A stretch of DNA of 64,000 nt, from NCBI RefSeq assembly GCF_029407905.1, contig NC_073625.1, positions 170,954,240 to 171,018,239 of the forward strand, given 5' to 3'. This document shows positions 54,428-64,000 of the stretch, piece by piece. The notes beneath the pieces are model-generated. The model had not been told where the DNA came from. It made no database searches and was given only the letters and a program-made list of their open reading frames with translations. This DNA is from Bubalus kerabau (taxonomy: Eukaryota; Chordata; Mammalia; Artiodactyla; Bovidae). Each line of letters starts with the position of its first letter. The first letter of the stretch is position 1. The translations under genes were made by a program, and so were the position numbers.

Positions 54428-54990
54428 ATTTAGGTTCTCTAAAGAAGCAGAACCAACATGAGACAGATGATTGATAGATTCTTACATACATACATACATG
54501 CATACATAGTTAGATACATAGATACAAGGATAAATACATAGATATCAATACATAGATAAATACATAGATAGATAAACATATAATCAACAGATATATTCAT
54601 GGAGAGAGAAAGAGTATGAAGATTATGGAGACTCAGAAGAGCTGATGGTATAGCTCCAGTCAAAACGCCAACAGACTTCAGACTCAGGAAGAGCCAATGT
54701 TTCAGTTTGAGTCCAAAGGCAGGAAAAGACTGATGTTCCAGCTCAAGCATCAGGTAGGAAGAGATCTATCTTAATTGTCAGGGTGTTAGCCCTTTTGTTT
54801 GATCCAGGTCTTCAACTGATTGGATGAGGCCCACCCACACTGGAAGGACAATCTCCTTCACTGAGTCCAAAGATTCACATGTCAATCTCATCCAGAAATA
54901 CCTTCTCTCACACACCCAGAATAATATTTGACCAAATATCTGGGCACCTCATAGGCCAGTCAGGTCAACACATAAAGTTAACCATCACTG
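54428..54990 (-). mobile_element. Old mammalian LTR-like repeat carrying a tetranucleotide tract
   Basis: GGTTCTCTAAAGAAGCAGAAC, then an ATAC/GATA tract, then GATTATGGAGACTCAGAAGA, AGTCCAAAGGCAGGAAAAGA, TTGGATGAGGCCCACCCACA, CACACCCAGAATAATATTTG, CAGGTCAACACATAAAGTTA. These are the ordered phrases of a common old mammalian repeat that often holds (GATA)n. I cannot name it safely; LTR/MaLR kinship is a guess. Confidence 0.55.
54481..54590. repeat. (ATAC)n/(GATA)n microsatellite
   Basis: TACATACATACATACATGCATACATAG and later ATACATAGATA units, interrupted. Confidence 0.9.
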
Positions 54991-56221
54991 CAAGATCTTA
55001 GTGGTTCACAAGGAGTATTCATTCTTCTTAGACAATGGCTACCACAAGCATGATCTGACAGCAGTGGCAGACATGCATGAGAACATGCCTATTTCATGTA
55101 CAAGTCATATAAGCATCCGTTCACATCACATCTGCTAATATCTGAGTAGTTCAAGCAAGCCACATGGCAAGCCCAACATTCATAGAGCTTGGAAATATAC
55201 CCACCTCTGGTAGGAGAAACTGCAAAGTCACAGAACAAAGGGCTTGAATGCAGAGAATAGAAAAATTGTGGGCAAATGATATGATTTACTATGATAACCC
55301 AGTGCCAGGCACATGTTAGATATCCAGTAAATTTTATTTGTATGTCTTTCCCATTTCCTCCATCCCAGTTCCACTTGCTGTTTCCCAAGAATTTTCTCAT
55401 TCCTCTTTGCAATGTTCCATACTGAATAAAAATATAATATTTTAAAGAATTAGGATAATGGTATTAATAAGAAAATGCTCGTTCACTCTATGGAAAGTTC
55501 CATGTACTAGCCAAGATGCTTCCTTAACTGACCCACAGTATCTGTTAGTTCACGGCCCTGAGAGATTGTACAATCAATTAGGAATGTATCACGTGTATAA
55601 GTAGTTTACATCCAATTCTTCAATGTGCCCTACTTTGCACTTGCCTGTTTCAAATTTCACCTGCTGTTATTTTGCTCATTTAACTATGTTTGTTCCACAA
55701 TTATCTAATCTTTTTAATATGTTCTGGGAGTCTTTAAAGCTCTGTTCTCATCTTTGCCCTGACTAAATAATTTATCATCTGGCACGTCAACAGTCTGGCC
55801 ATTCTGCCCAGCTTGTCAGAAACTTCTTTGAAAATATGAACATTTCAAGTCCCAGTGTAGAAGGCATGGATGTTGTACAACTAATTTTGTTGCAAGCTGT
55901 GACCTGCCTTTTTCTCTTCCTTGTTTTACTAATCTCTCAGCTCATTTTTAAATCCATAATAGAATTTTACATCTCATCACAATGCTGCCCGTTTCTTTGT
56001 GTACTTCTTTCTGGAACAAATATGAAGATCTTATCAAGATGTCAACAGTCACAGTGAATAACTTAGAGCAACATGAAAATCATTCATAAAGAACTGAAAG
56101 TTTCAGGTGGAATTTTAATCTTTAGAATCCAATGTTTAACGTGAAGATGGGTATTTAACCCTTAAGATATGTTCTTTCAAAGGAAGAACATTATATTTGT
56201 TGCCTCTTCTAGGATCTCTCA
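54991..56221. other. Unique DNA; possible CR1/L3-like remnant
   Basis: 55650-55800 (TTTCACCTGCTGTTATTTTG, CATTTAACTATGTTTGTTCC, TAAATAATTTATCATCTGGC) resembles the conserved part of an old CR1/L3 LINE. A MIR-like end lies at 55290-55345. No gene; the 107-aa minus frame (55089-55412) has no domain. Confidence 0.4.
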
Positions 56222-56423
56222 GGGCTTCCCAGGTGGCTCAGTGGTAAAGAATCTCCTGCCAATGCAGGAGCCACAGGAGACACAGGTTCTATCCCTGGGG
56301 TGGGATGATCCCCTGGAGGAGGGTGAGGCAACCCACTCCAGTGTTCTTCCATGGAGAGAAGAGCCTGGTGGGTTATAGCCCATGGAAAGAGTTGGACATG
56401 ACTAAGCAACTGAGCAGGCACAC
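56222..56423 (+). mobile_element. Bov-tA SINE, full length
   Basis: GGGCTTCCCAGGTGGCTCAG, CAGGTTCTATCCCTGGGGTG, CCACTCCAGTGTTCTTCCAT, end GTTGGACATGACTAAGCAAC. Confidence 0.93.
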
Positions 56424-56785
56424 TGAATCTATCAGGATGTATAGACATGCTCAGGCACTTCATTTTATTTTAATTCTCACCACAACCTTACTAGATTTTT
56501 ACTGCTATATCTTGTTTACAGATAAAAGAAATGAGTTAACCACAAGGACTTGACCAGAGTGGTCAGCAAAAATGTGAAACTCCCAATGGTGGATTCTGAA
56601 GTCTATCTTTCCTCTAAACCTCATTTAATGCACTTAATAACTCTTTCTCATTTGTCCGTCTATGACTTTTAGTGATAAAAATTCTCACCATCCCACAGAT
56701 ATATTGGGTATTAAATTTCAAAAATGAATTCAAGCAAGAAGACAGAACACAAGTTGTTTCAAACTATACTCTTCCCATTAAAAAG
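56424..56785. other. Unique DNA, no gene seen
   Basis: No recognised repeat or coding frame. Confidence 0.5.
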
Positions 56786-56823
56786 AATATATGCATATAT
56801 ATGTATATATATACAATATATAT

Positions 56824-56861
<38 letters not shown>

Positions 56862-56868
56862 ATATATG
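56786..56868. repeat. (TA/TATATG)n and (CA)n compound microsatellite
   Basis: (CA)17 at 56826-56859 flanked by TATATATG-type units. Confidence 0.95.
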
Positions 56869-57085
56869 GCTTCCCTTATGGCTCAGAGGGTAAACAATCT
56901 GACTGCAATGCAAGAGACACAGAAGATGTGGGATTGATCCCTGGGTTGGGAAGATCCCCTGGGGGAGGAAAATGGCAACCCATTCCAGTATTCTTGCCTG
57001 AAAAATCCACAGACAGAGGAGCCTGGAGGGCTACAGTCCAAAGGGTCACAAAGAGTTGGACATAACTGAGTGACTAAGCATGCAC
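56869..57085 (+). mobile_element. Bov-tA SINE, full length
   Basis: GGCTTCCCTTATGGCTCAGA, GGATTGATCCCTGGGTTGGG, CCATTCCAGTATTCTTGCCT, end GTTGGACATAACTGAGTGAC. Confidence 0.94.
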
Positions 57086-57099
57086 ACAATATATATATC

Positions 57100-57216
57100 T
57101 GTAAAAGTGAAAGTCGCTCAGTCCTATCTGACTCTTTGAGACCCCATGGACTATACAGTCCATGGAATTCTCCAGGCCAGAATACTGGAGTATTCTTATC
57201 CCTTCTCCAGGAGAGA
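57100..57216 (-). mobile_element. Monomeric Bov-A, minus strand
   Basis: AAAGTGAAAGTCGCTCAGTC, CCATGGACTATACAGTCCATGG palindrome region, CCAGGCCAGAATACTGGAG, CCCTTCTCCAGGAG. The tRNA-derived head is absent. Wedged between a Bov-tA and a GATA repeat; TSD not resolved. Confidence 0.85.
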
Positions 57217-57288
57217 TATATATATATAGATATAGATATAGATATAGATAGATAGATATAGATATAGATAGATATAGATATATATATA
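57217..57288. repeat. (TA)n/(GATA)n microsatellite
   Basis: ATATAGATATAGATATAGAT and related units; lies at the 5' (CTGGAGAAGGG) side of the reversed Bov-A. Confidence 0.93.
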
Positions 57289-57375
57289 ATGATCTACTAT
57301 GGGAGTCTTTCCCTCCCAATTTGAAAATCAATCATTTATAATATTAAAATCTATTCAGGAAAACTATCAGCTTGA

Positions 57376-57655
57376 TGCTGCTGCTGCTGCTGCTAAGTTG
57401 CTTCAGTTGTGTCCAACTCTGTGCAACCCCATAGATGGCAGCCCACCAGGCACCCCCATCCCTGGGATTCTCCAGGCAAGAACACTGGAGTGGGTTGCCA
57501 TTTCCTTCTCCAATGCATGAAAGTGAAAAGTGAAAGTGAAGTCGCTCAGTCATGTCCGACTCTTAGCAATCCCATGGACTGCAGCCTACCAGGCTCCTCC
57601 ATCCATGGGATTTTCCAGGCAGGAGTATTGGAGTGGGGTGCCATTGCCTTCTCCG
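57376..57655 (-). mobile_element. Bov-A2 SINE with (GCT)n tail
   Basis: GCTGCTGCTGCTGCTGCTAAG tail, two reversed Bov-A units, linker GAAAGTGAAAAGTGAAAG, end GCCATTGCCTTCTCCGATC. Confidence 0.95.
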
Positions 57656-58003
57656 ATCACCTTGATATCAATCTCCAAATTCACTAGGCTATTTCTTGTT
57701 CTCATTGTATACTATCTCCAGATATTTTTAGTCATACATTCTTATTAGTAAAAATTTTTGCATATCTATCTTCAAAACAAGTTTATTGATTTACACATCA
57801 TTTACCTGGACTACTTTGATCCACATGTTATATGTTTCACAAAGCTGATGTTTTTCTTATTTTTAGAGAACACATGTAACAAAGTTTTAGTATCTTTTCC
57901 TCCACCATTAAGTGAGACGAAAGATAGTTAGAGACCAGTGCTAAATTGTAAGCTTCTTGAGGTCCTCAATAGAATCTTATTTGCCTCTGACTTTGCGAGA
58001 CTG
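57656..58003. other. AT-rich DNA, no gene seen
   Basis: BovB target-site side; no frame or repeat recognised. Confidence 0.5.
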
Positions 58004-61000
58004 CATGGCCCAGAGGATATGTCCAAGGTCAGTAGCAGCAACCTTGAGGAGATACCCTACGTTCAAGGTAAGAGAAACCTCAGTAAGATGGTAGGTGCTA
58101 AAAGAGGGCATCAGAGGGCAGACGACTGAAAGCACAATCACAGAAAACTAACCAATTAATCACATGGATACAACCTTGTCTAACTCAATGAAACTAAGCC
58201 ATGCTGTGTAGGATCACCCAAGACGGACGGGTCTTGGTGGAGATTTCTGACAAATGGTGGTCCACTGGAGAAGGCAATGGCAAACCACTTCAGTATTCTT
58301 GCCTTGAGAACCCTATGAACAGTATGAAAAGGCAAAAAGATAGGACACTGAAAGATGAACTCCCCAGGTTGTAGGTGCCCAATATGCTACTGGAGATCAG
58401 TGGAGAAATAACTCCAGAAAGAATGAAGAGATGGAGCCAAAGCAAAAACACCACCCAGTTGTGGATGGGACTGGTGATAGAAGCAAGGTCTGAAGCTGTA
58501 AAGAGAAATATAGCATAGGAACCTGGAATGTCAGGTCCATGAATAAAGGCAAATTGGAAGAGGTCAAACAAGAGATGGCAAGAGTGAACATCAACATTCT
58601 AGGAATCAGCGAACTAAAATGGAATGGAATGGGTGAATTTAACACAGATGACCATTATATTTACTATTGTGGGCAAGAATCCCTTAGAAGAAATGGAGTA
58701 GCCATCATGGTCAACAAGAGAGACCGAAATGCAGTACTTGGCTGCAGCCTCAAAAACAGCAGAATGATCTCTGTTCGCTTCCAAGGCAAACCATTCGATA
58801 TCACAGTAATCCAAGTCTATGCCCCAACCAGTAATGCTGAAGAAGCTGAAGTTGAATGGTTCTATGAAGACGTACAACACCTTCTAGAACTAACACCCAA
58901 AAAAGATGTCCTTTTCATTATAGGGGACCAGAATGCAAAAGTAGGAAGTCAAGAAACACCTACAGTAACAGGCAAATTTGGCCTTGGAGTACAGAATGAA
59001 GTAGGGCAAAGGCTAACAGGATTTTTCCAAGCGAACGCACTGGGCATTGCAAACACCATCTTTCAACAACACAAGAGAAGACTCTATACATGGACATCAC
59101 CAGATGTCCAACAGCAAAATCAGATTGATTATATTCTTTGCAGCCAAAGATGGAGAAACTCTATACAGTCAGCAAAAACAAGACCAGGAGCTGACTGTGG
59201 CTCAGATCATGAACTCCTTATTGCCAAATTCAGAATGAAATTGAAGAAAGAAGGGAAAACCACTAGACCATTCAGGTATGACCTAAATCAAATCCCTTAT
59301 GACTATACAGTGGAAGTGAGAAATAGATTTAAGGGCCTAGATCTGATAGACAGAGTGCCTGATGAACTATGGACAAAAGTTCATGACACTATACAGGAGA
59401 CAGAGATCAAGACCATCCCCAAGAAAATGAAATGTAAAAAAAGCAAAATGGCTGTCTAAGGAGGTCTTACAGATAGCTGTGGAAAGAAGTGAAAATAAAA
59501 GCAAAGGAGAAAAGGAAAGATATACCCATTTGAATGCAGAGTTCCAAAGAATAGCAAGGAGAGATAAGAAAGCCTTCCTCAGTGATCAATGCAAGGAAAT
59601 AGAGGAAAAGAATAGAATGGGAAAGACCAGGGATCTCTTCAAAATATCAGAGACACCAAGGGAACATTTCATGCAAAGATGGGCTTGATAAAGGACAGAA
59701 ATGGTATGGACCTAACAGAAGCAGAAGATATTAAGAAGAGGTGGCAAGAATACACAGAACAACTGTACAAAAGAGATCTTCATGACCCAGATAATCACGA
59801 TGGTGTGATCACTGACCTAGAGCCAGACATCCTGGAATGTGAAGTCAAGTGGGCCTTAGAAACCATCACTACGAACAAAACTAGTGGAGGTGATGGAATT
59901 CCAGTTGAGCTATTTCAAATCCTGAAAGATGATACTGTGAAAGTGCTCCACTCAATATGCCAGCAAATTTGGAAAACTCAGCAATGGCCACAGGACTAGA
60001 AAAGGTTAGTTTTCATTCCAATCCCAAAGAAAGGCAATGCCAAAGAATGCTCAAACTACCACACAACTGCACTCATTTCACATGCTAGTAAAGTGATGCT
60101 CAAAATTCTCCAAGCCAGGCTTCAACAGTACATAAAACATGAACTTTTAGATGCTCAAGCTGGATCTAGCAAAGGCAGAGGAACCAGAGATCAAATTGCC
60201 AACATCCCCTGGATCATTGAAAAAGCAAGAGAGTTCCAGAAAAATATCTATTTCTGCTTTATTGACTATGCCAAAGCCTTTGACTGTGTGGATCACAATA
60301 AACTGTGGAAAATTCTGAAAGAGATGGTAATACCAGACCACCTGACCTGCCTCCTGAGAAGTCTGTATGCAGGTCAGAAAGCAGCAGTAGGAACTGGACG
60401 TGGAACAACAAACTGGTTCCAAATAGGAAAAGGATTACATTAAGGCTGTATACTGTCACTCTGCTTATTTAACTTCTATTCAGAGTACATCATGAGAAAC
60501 ACTGGGCTGGATGAAACACAAGCTGAAATCAAGATTGCCAGGAGAAATATCAATAACCTCAGATATGCAGATGACACCACCCTTATGGCAGAAAGTGAAG
60601 AGGAACTGAAAAGCCTCTTGTGGAAAGTGAAGGTGGAGAGTGAAAAAGTTGGCTTAAAGCTCAACATTCAGAAAACTAAGATCACGGCACCCGGTCCCAT
60701 CACTTCATGGCAAATAGATGGGAAAACAGTAGAAACAGTGGCTGACTTTATTTTGCGGGGCTTCAAAATCACTGCAGATGGTGACTTCAGCCATGAAATT
60801 AAAAGATGCTTACTCCTTGGAAGAAAAGTTTTGACCAACCTAGACAGCATATTAAAAAGCAAGAGACAATACTTTGCCAACAAAGGTCCGTCTCGTCGAG
60901 GCTATGGTTTTTCCAGTAGTCATGTATGGATGTTAAAGTTGGACTATAAAGAAAGCTGAGCTCCAAAGAACTGATGCTTTTGAATTGTGGTGTTGGAGAA

Positions 61001-61349
61001 GACTCTTGAGAGTCCCCTGGACTGCAAGGAGATCAAACCAGTCCATCGTAAAAGAGATCAATCCTGACTGTTCATTGGAAGGACTGATGTTGAAGCTGAA
61101 ACTCCAATATTTTGGCCACCTAATGCAAAGAGCTGACTCATTTGAAAAGACCCTAATGCTGGGAAAGATTGAAGATGGGAGGAGAAGGGGACCACAGAGG
61201 ATGAGATGGTTGGATGGCATCACCAACTCAATGGAGCTGAGTTTGAGTATCTCTGGGAGTTGGTGATGGGCAGGGAGGCCTGGCGTGCTGCAGTCCATGG
61301 GGTCATGAAGAGTCGGACACAACTGAGTGACTGAACTGAACTGAACTGT
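58004..61349 (+). mobile_element. BovB LINE, near full length (3.35 kb)
   Basis: Includes a 5' UTR of about 430 bp (GTCCAAGGTCAGTAGCAGCA, GTTCAAGGTAAGAGAAACCT, GTCTAACTCAATGAAACTAA, GTGGTCCACTGGAGAAGGCA), the coding region, and the 3' GACTGAACTGAACTGAACTG end. A 7-bp match GAGACTG at 57997-58003 and 61350-61356 is a likely TSD. It is the only BovB here that retains its 5' UTR, so the most complete autonomous element in the window. Confidence 0.93.
58431..61030 (+). pseudogene. BovB endonuclease/reverse transcriptase ORF, few disabling changes
   Basis: Likely original ATG at 58431 (MEPKQK). A TGA about 20 codons later (58491) shuts it; an in-frame ATG at 58539 opens 306 codons of APE-type endonuclease: GTWNVRSMN just before, SELKW with Glu25, VYAPTSN 93-99, GDQNAKVG 129-136 (relatives read GDWNAKVG) and SDH 222-224. 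A one-base A gain near 59440 breaks the frame; a loss near 59645 restores it. RT then runs in the original frame from 59679 with stops only at 59997 (Trp to TAG) and 60441. The A-box FIDYAKAFD lies near 60260 and catalytic YADD at 60564-60575. The C-terminal part decays after 60850. It acts in target-primed reverse transcription when intact; here it is inactive. Confidence 0.92.
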
Positions 61350-61472
61350 GAGACTGAGCACAGACCTGGACCATGTTAGGCATAGAATTGAAGCTTGTAG
61401 GATTAACAATGGATAAGAGAGCTAATATTTTAGGAAAACATCAGAGCCAAGCCTTTCTTACACTTCTCTAGC
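61350..61472. other. BovB 3' flank
   Basis: TSD then unique DNA. Confidence 0.5.
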
Positions 61473-61526
61473 TTCAGAAAGCTAGAGACAAATATCTGTT
61501 CAGAAAGCTAGACAACAAATATCTGT
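61473..61526. repeat. Short tandem duplication (~27 bp, two copies)
   Basis: TTCAGAAAGCTAGAGACAAA... is repeated at once as TTCAGAAAGCTAGACAACAAA..., both ending ATATCTG. The copies differ by a small indel, so the duplication is not brand new. Confidence 0.93.
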
Positions 61527-62538
61527 TGTCAAGGACATATGAGACCTTACATTCTTTCCCCAAATATGAATTTTCTCATGAAATGAATCTGTCTTGACAC
61601 CATAACGGTCAGATCTCCATTTTAAGATAAAATGGTTTCTAGGAAGGGGGACTGACCTGAGACTTTGACATTTAATTTCAGCCTTTTTACTGGCTTAATT
61701 CATGCCTTTGCACAGGTCTCTCCATCCCTCTGAATCCCTTTTGTATCAACTATTAGAGAAGCTTAGAATATATAATTGTGAATATCTTTCCAGCTATACC
61801 CAACTAAGAAGCTGCTTGTAATTATTTTCTTGAAGAGGAGTTATATAGCATTTTTCAAAGATTTATGTAAATACTTAAAAAAATAAAGTTAATTGAACCA
61901 GTCTAATACTGAGAAAAGTTGTTCTTTCTTCTTTATATTCTTAAGTAAAAAAGGAGATAAAGCCCAGAGACAAGAAAGGATGTGGCTAGGTACAAACATA
62001 TGTGTTGTAAGAGATACCATCCTTCAGCAACTCCCACGTAAACACAATGTGTATAGATTCCCAACTCTGTTTCCCCACGAGGCTTACCTTTTTGGTAGAA
62101 TCTCTAAGGAGAGATAAAGACAATCAATTTAAGGCTAATGAGTGATGCAGTAAGAAACAAGTCATAAATTTCTTTATGCTGATCTGTTTCTGTTCAAGAA
62201 ATGGATGCAAGTTGATTAAATTAAAAAATGCTATTATAAGAAAAGACCAAGAAGGGTGGAGGTTGGGAGAGAGACTTTTTCTTAGAATAGTTGAAAATTT
62301 CCATATTCAAAGAAATAACATTTTATTTATATAATTAAATATATCATGTAATTCCTTCTGCCAAACGTACACTGTATCTAAAAATTGTCTCTTGGCATTT
62401 TGTCAGACTCTGATGTTTCAAAGACTACACTAATGTGAAAGGATGAAATAAGTTATACTGAATGAATGGAAAATTCTACCATCAGATGGCAATTTTCTGT
62501 CAGAGATCTGCCCTTTATCTCCTAAATTAGATCTAGTT
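61527..62538. other. Unique DNA, no gene seen
   Basis: About 1 kb. A 74-aa plus frame (61893-62117) has no recognised domain. Confidence 0.5.
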
Positions 62539-62552
62539 GCCTTCCTAGAAAT

Positions 62553-62670
62553 GGCAACCCACTCCAGTGTTCTTGCCTGGAGAATCCCAGGGACGGGGGA
62601 GCCTGATGGTCTGCTGTCTAAGGGGTCGCACAGAGTCAGACACGACTGAAGTGACTTAGCAGCAGCAGTA
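62553..62670 (+). mobile_element. Monomeric Bov-A insertion without tRNA head
   Basis: Starts GGCAACCCACTCCAGTGTTC and ends GAAGTGACTTAGCAGCAGCAGTA. 14-bp TSD GCCTTCCTAGAAAT at 62539-62552 and 62671-62684. Confidence 0.95.
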
Positions 62671-62684
62671 GCCTTCCTAGAAAT

Positions 62685-63162
62685 AAGCATTCTTATCAGA
62701 GACTAAAGCAGTCCCAAAACAAAAGAGAACGTTTAAATACTCTAGAGTTTAATGAAGCAATCTTCTGACTTCCCAATATTTATTACTTTGACAGAAAGCA
62801 AAGCACATATGGAATATAGATGAAGTAAAAGAGTGTACATTTTTAAAATCCTGTTTTTTATTCTCCATGCAATGGTTTGCATAAGGAAACTCCACAGTCA
62901 AATGTTCTCTCTAAAAAAGGCTGCTCTTTTACAGTCTCCTGGCAAATAAAGTGGATTGGGGAAGTTTTTCCTGGTTTAAATGTTGCATCCTTCACAGGAG
63001 CAGTTCTATGACTTTTCTTCCCATTCTACAATGTTTCCCACCAAGGATGTAAAACTCAGAGCAAGAAATTTCCAAAGCCAGCTTTTGAACTTCTACTAAT
63101 AGCCATAGGCTCTCAGGACATCATTTGAGCATGGATAAGACAAAATTATCCTGTCTTTATAT
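62685..63162. other. Unique DNA, no gene seen
   Basis: No recognised repeat or coding frame. Confidence 0.5.
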
Positions 63163-63330
63163 ACTCCCTAGTAGCTCAGTCAGTAAAGAACCTGCCTGCA
63201 TTGCAGGAAACCCAGGTTTGATCCCTGGGTTGGGAAAATCCTCTAGAGAAGGAAATGACAGAGGAGCCTGGCAGGCTATAATTCATGGGTGGCAAAGAGT
63301 CAGACATGATTTAGTGACTAAACCACCACC
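63163..63330 (+). mobile_element. Bov-tA SINE with internal deletion
   Basis: CTCCCTAGTAGCTCAGTCAG, AGGTTTGATCCCTGGGTTGG, then a jump from GAGAAGGAAATGACAGAGGA straight to AGCCTGGCAGGCTATAATTC; the CCACTCCAGTATTCTTGCC part is deleted. Confidence 0.92.
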
Positions 63331-63460
63331 ATAACATCTCCTTTGTATAGCTGAGTATACTGAAGCTCAAAAAAGTTACATAACTTGCCCAAACGCAGAC
63401 AGACAGCAAATGACCACCATCTGTTTACCCCAAAGCTCACTATGTCATAATAGTATGTGG
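63331..63460 (+). mobile_element. Probable MIR fragment
   Basis: TATACTGAAGCTCAAAAAAG, TTACATAACTTGCCCAAACG and the following ACAGCAAATG fit the MIR 3' region. Confidence 0.55.
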
Positions 63461-63566
63461 ACAGCCTGCTTATCTTCTGGGTTTCCAGCCTTGTTTTCAC
63501 CTTAACAGTGACAGAATAAAACATAATTTCTCTAGACACTCCTCTTATTTCATACAAGATAAATAC

Positions 63567-63849
63567 TTTATTGTTGTTGTTGTTTTGTTTTTTTTTATTT
63601 TGGCCATGCTGGGTCTTCACTGCAGCACACAGGTTTTCTCTAGTTGCAGCACGTGGGCGTCTCGTGTTGTGGTGCGAAGGCACGATAGCATTCAGGTTCA
63701 GCAGCTGTGGCGTACAGGCTCACCAGTCGTGGCACATGGGCTTAGCTGTCCTGCAGCATGTGGGATCGTAGTTCCCTGACCAGAGATCGAACCTGCATCC
63801 CCTACACTGGAAGGTGTATTCTCAACCACCAGACCTCCAGGGAAGTCCC
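63567..63849 (-). mobile_element. CHR-2-type SINE, full length
   Basis: Reversed tail TTGTTGTTGTTGTTTTG, body GGGTCTTCACTGCAGCACAC, TCTCTAGTTGCAGCACGTGG, head reversed GACCAGAGATCGAACCTGCA ... CCTCCAGGGAAGTCCC. Confidence 0.95.
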
Positions 63850-64000
63850 AAGATTAATCCTTTACTCTTGATTTGACTTTACATTGTGGGCTTTTTTAAA
63901 ATATTTTAAATTAAACACAACTCTTTTTCCTCTAAAAACAAATCAAGCAAAGCCATGCTTCCTTAATGAATCCCACACCCACAAAATGTTGAAACCAGGA

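Noticed and set aside
54439..54750. 103-aa minus frame with a hydrophobic Tyr/Ile/Met-rich stretch
   Set aside because: Translation of the ATAC/GATA microsatellite in an old repeat; not a membrane protein.
57217..57288. GATA repeats as a regulatory cluster
   Set aside because: A simple tandem expansion at a SINE edge; no other regulatory context.
60933..61409. 158-aa minus frame as a gene
   Set aside because: It is antisense to the BovB 3' end plus flank; kept only as an observation on antisense openness.

Overview
The window is nuclear DNA from a ruminant, almost certainly a bovid (cattle, buffalo, sheep or goat). The evidence is the repeat content: BovB (RTE-clade) LINEs, Bov-tA and Bov-A2 SINEs built from a tRNA-Glu head plus the BovB-derived Bov-A unit, CHR-type tRNA-Glu SINEs, and ruminant/artiodactyl L1 copies. 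No intact cellular gene, rRNA, functional tRNA or CRISPR array was found. Nearly every long open reading frame belongs to a retrotransposon, is antisense to one, or is a chimera of several repeats.

Layout. 1-8.4 kb: CHR SINEs, an old L1M 3' UTR, then a 5'-inverted L1 (5.2-7.8 kb) carrying a nested BovB. 8.4-10.9 kb: AT-rich unique DNA. 11.2-13.1 kb: an L1 broken by a BovB, a Bov-A2 and a younger L1 with an apparent 3' transduction. 13.1-19.3 kb: L1M, a Tigger-like MITE, a second 5'-inverted L1, clustered SINE/BovB copies and a MaLR-type LTR. 19.5-22.1 kb: a 2.65-kb BovB inside a CHR SINE. 22.1-29.4 kb: mostly unique DNA with SINEs and MIRs, including a GC-richer unclassified block at 27.5-28.6 kb. 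29.4-33.4 kb: an L1 split by a 2.9-kb BovB. 36.1-37.4 kb: a broken retrocopy of an enolase, closest to gamma-enolase (ENO2). 38.7-39.7 kb: a Tigger-like DNA transposon with a decayed transposase start. 40-48 kb: L1, SINE and MIR fragments plus a perfect 19-bp hairpin. 48.5-51.3 kb: a BovB with an inverted 5' half and a second BovB inside a CHR SINE. 51.6-57.7 kb: ancient repeats, SINEs and microsatellites. 58.0-61.35 kb: a near-full-length BovB (3.35 kb) with readable endonuclease and reverse transcriptase regions carrying only a few disabling changes. 61.4-64 kb: unique DNA with SINEs.

The parts do not form a pathway. The story is retrotransposition: BovB supplies the endonuclease/reverse transcriptase, Bov-A-type SINEs share its 3' end and probably used it, and L1 probably made the ENO2 retrocopy. 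I did not find an undescribed biological system. The most unusual observations are structural: twin-priming-like inversions in BovB as well as L1, an apparent L1 3' transduction, a 66-bp inverted copy placed inside an L1, a perfect hairpin, and intron-like sequence at the 5' edge of the ENO2 retrocopy. Repeat names come from recognising consensus features by eye; boundaries are approximate unless a target-site duplication (TSD) is given.
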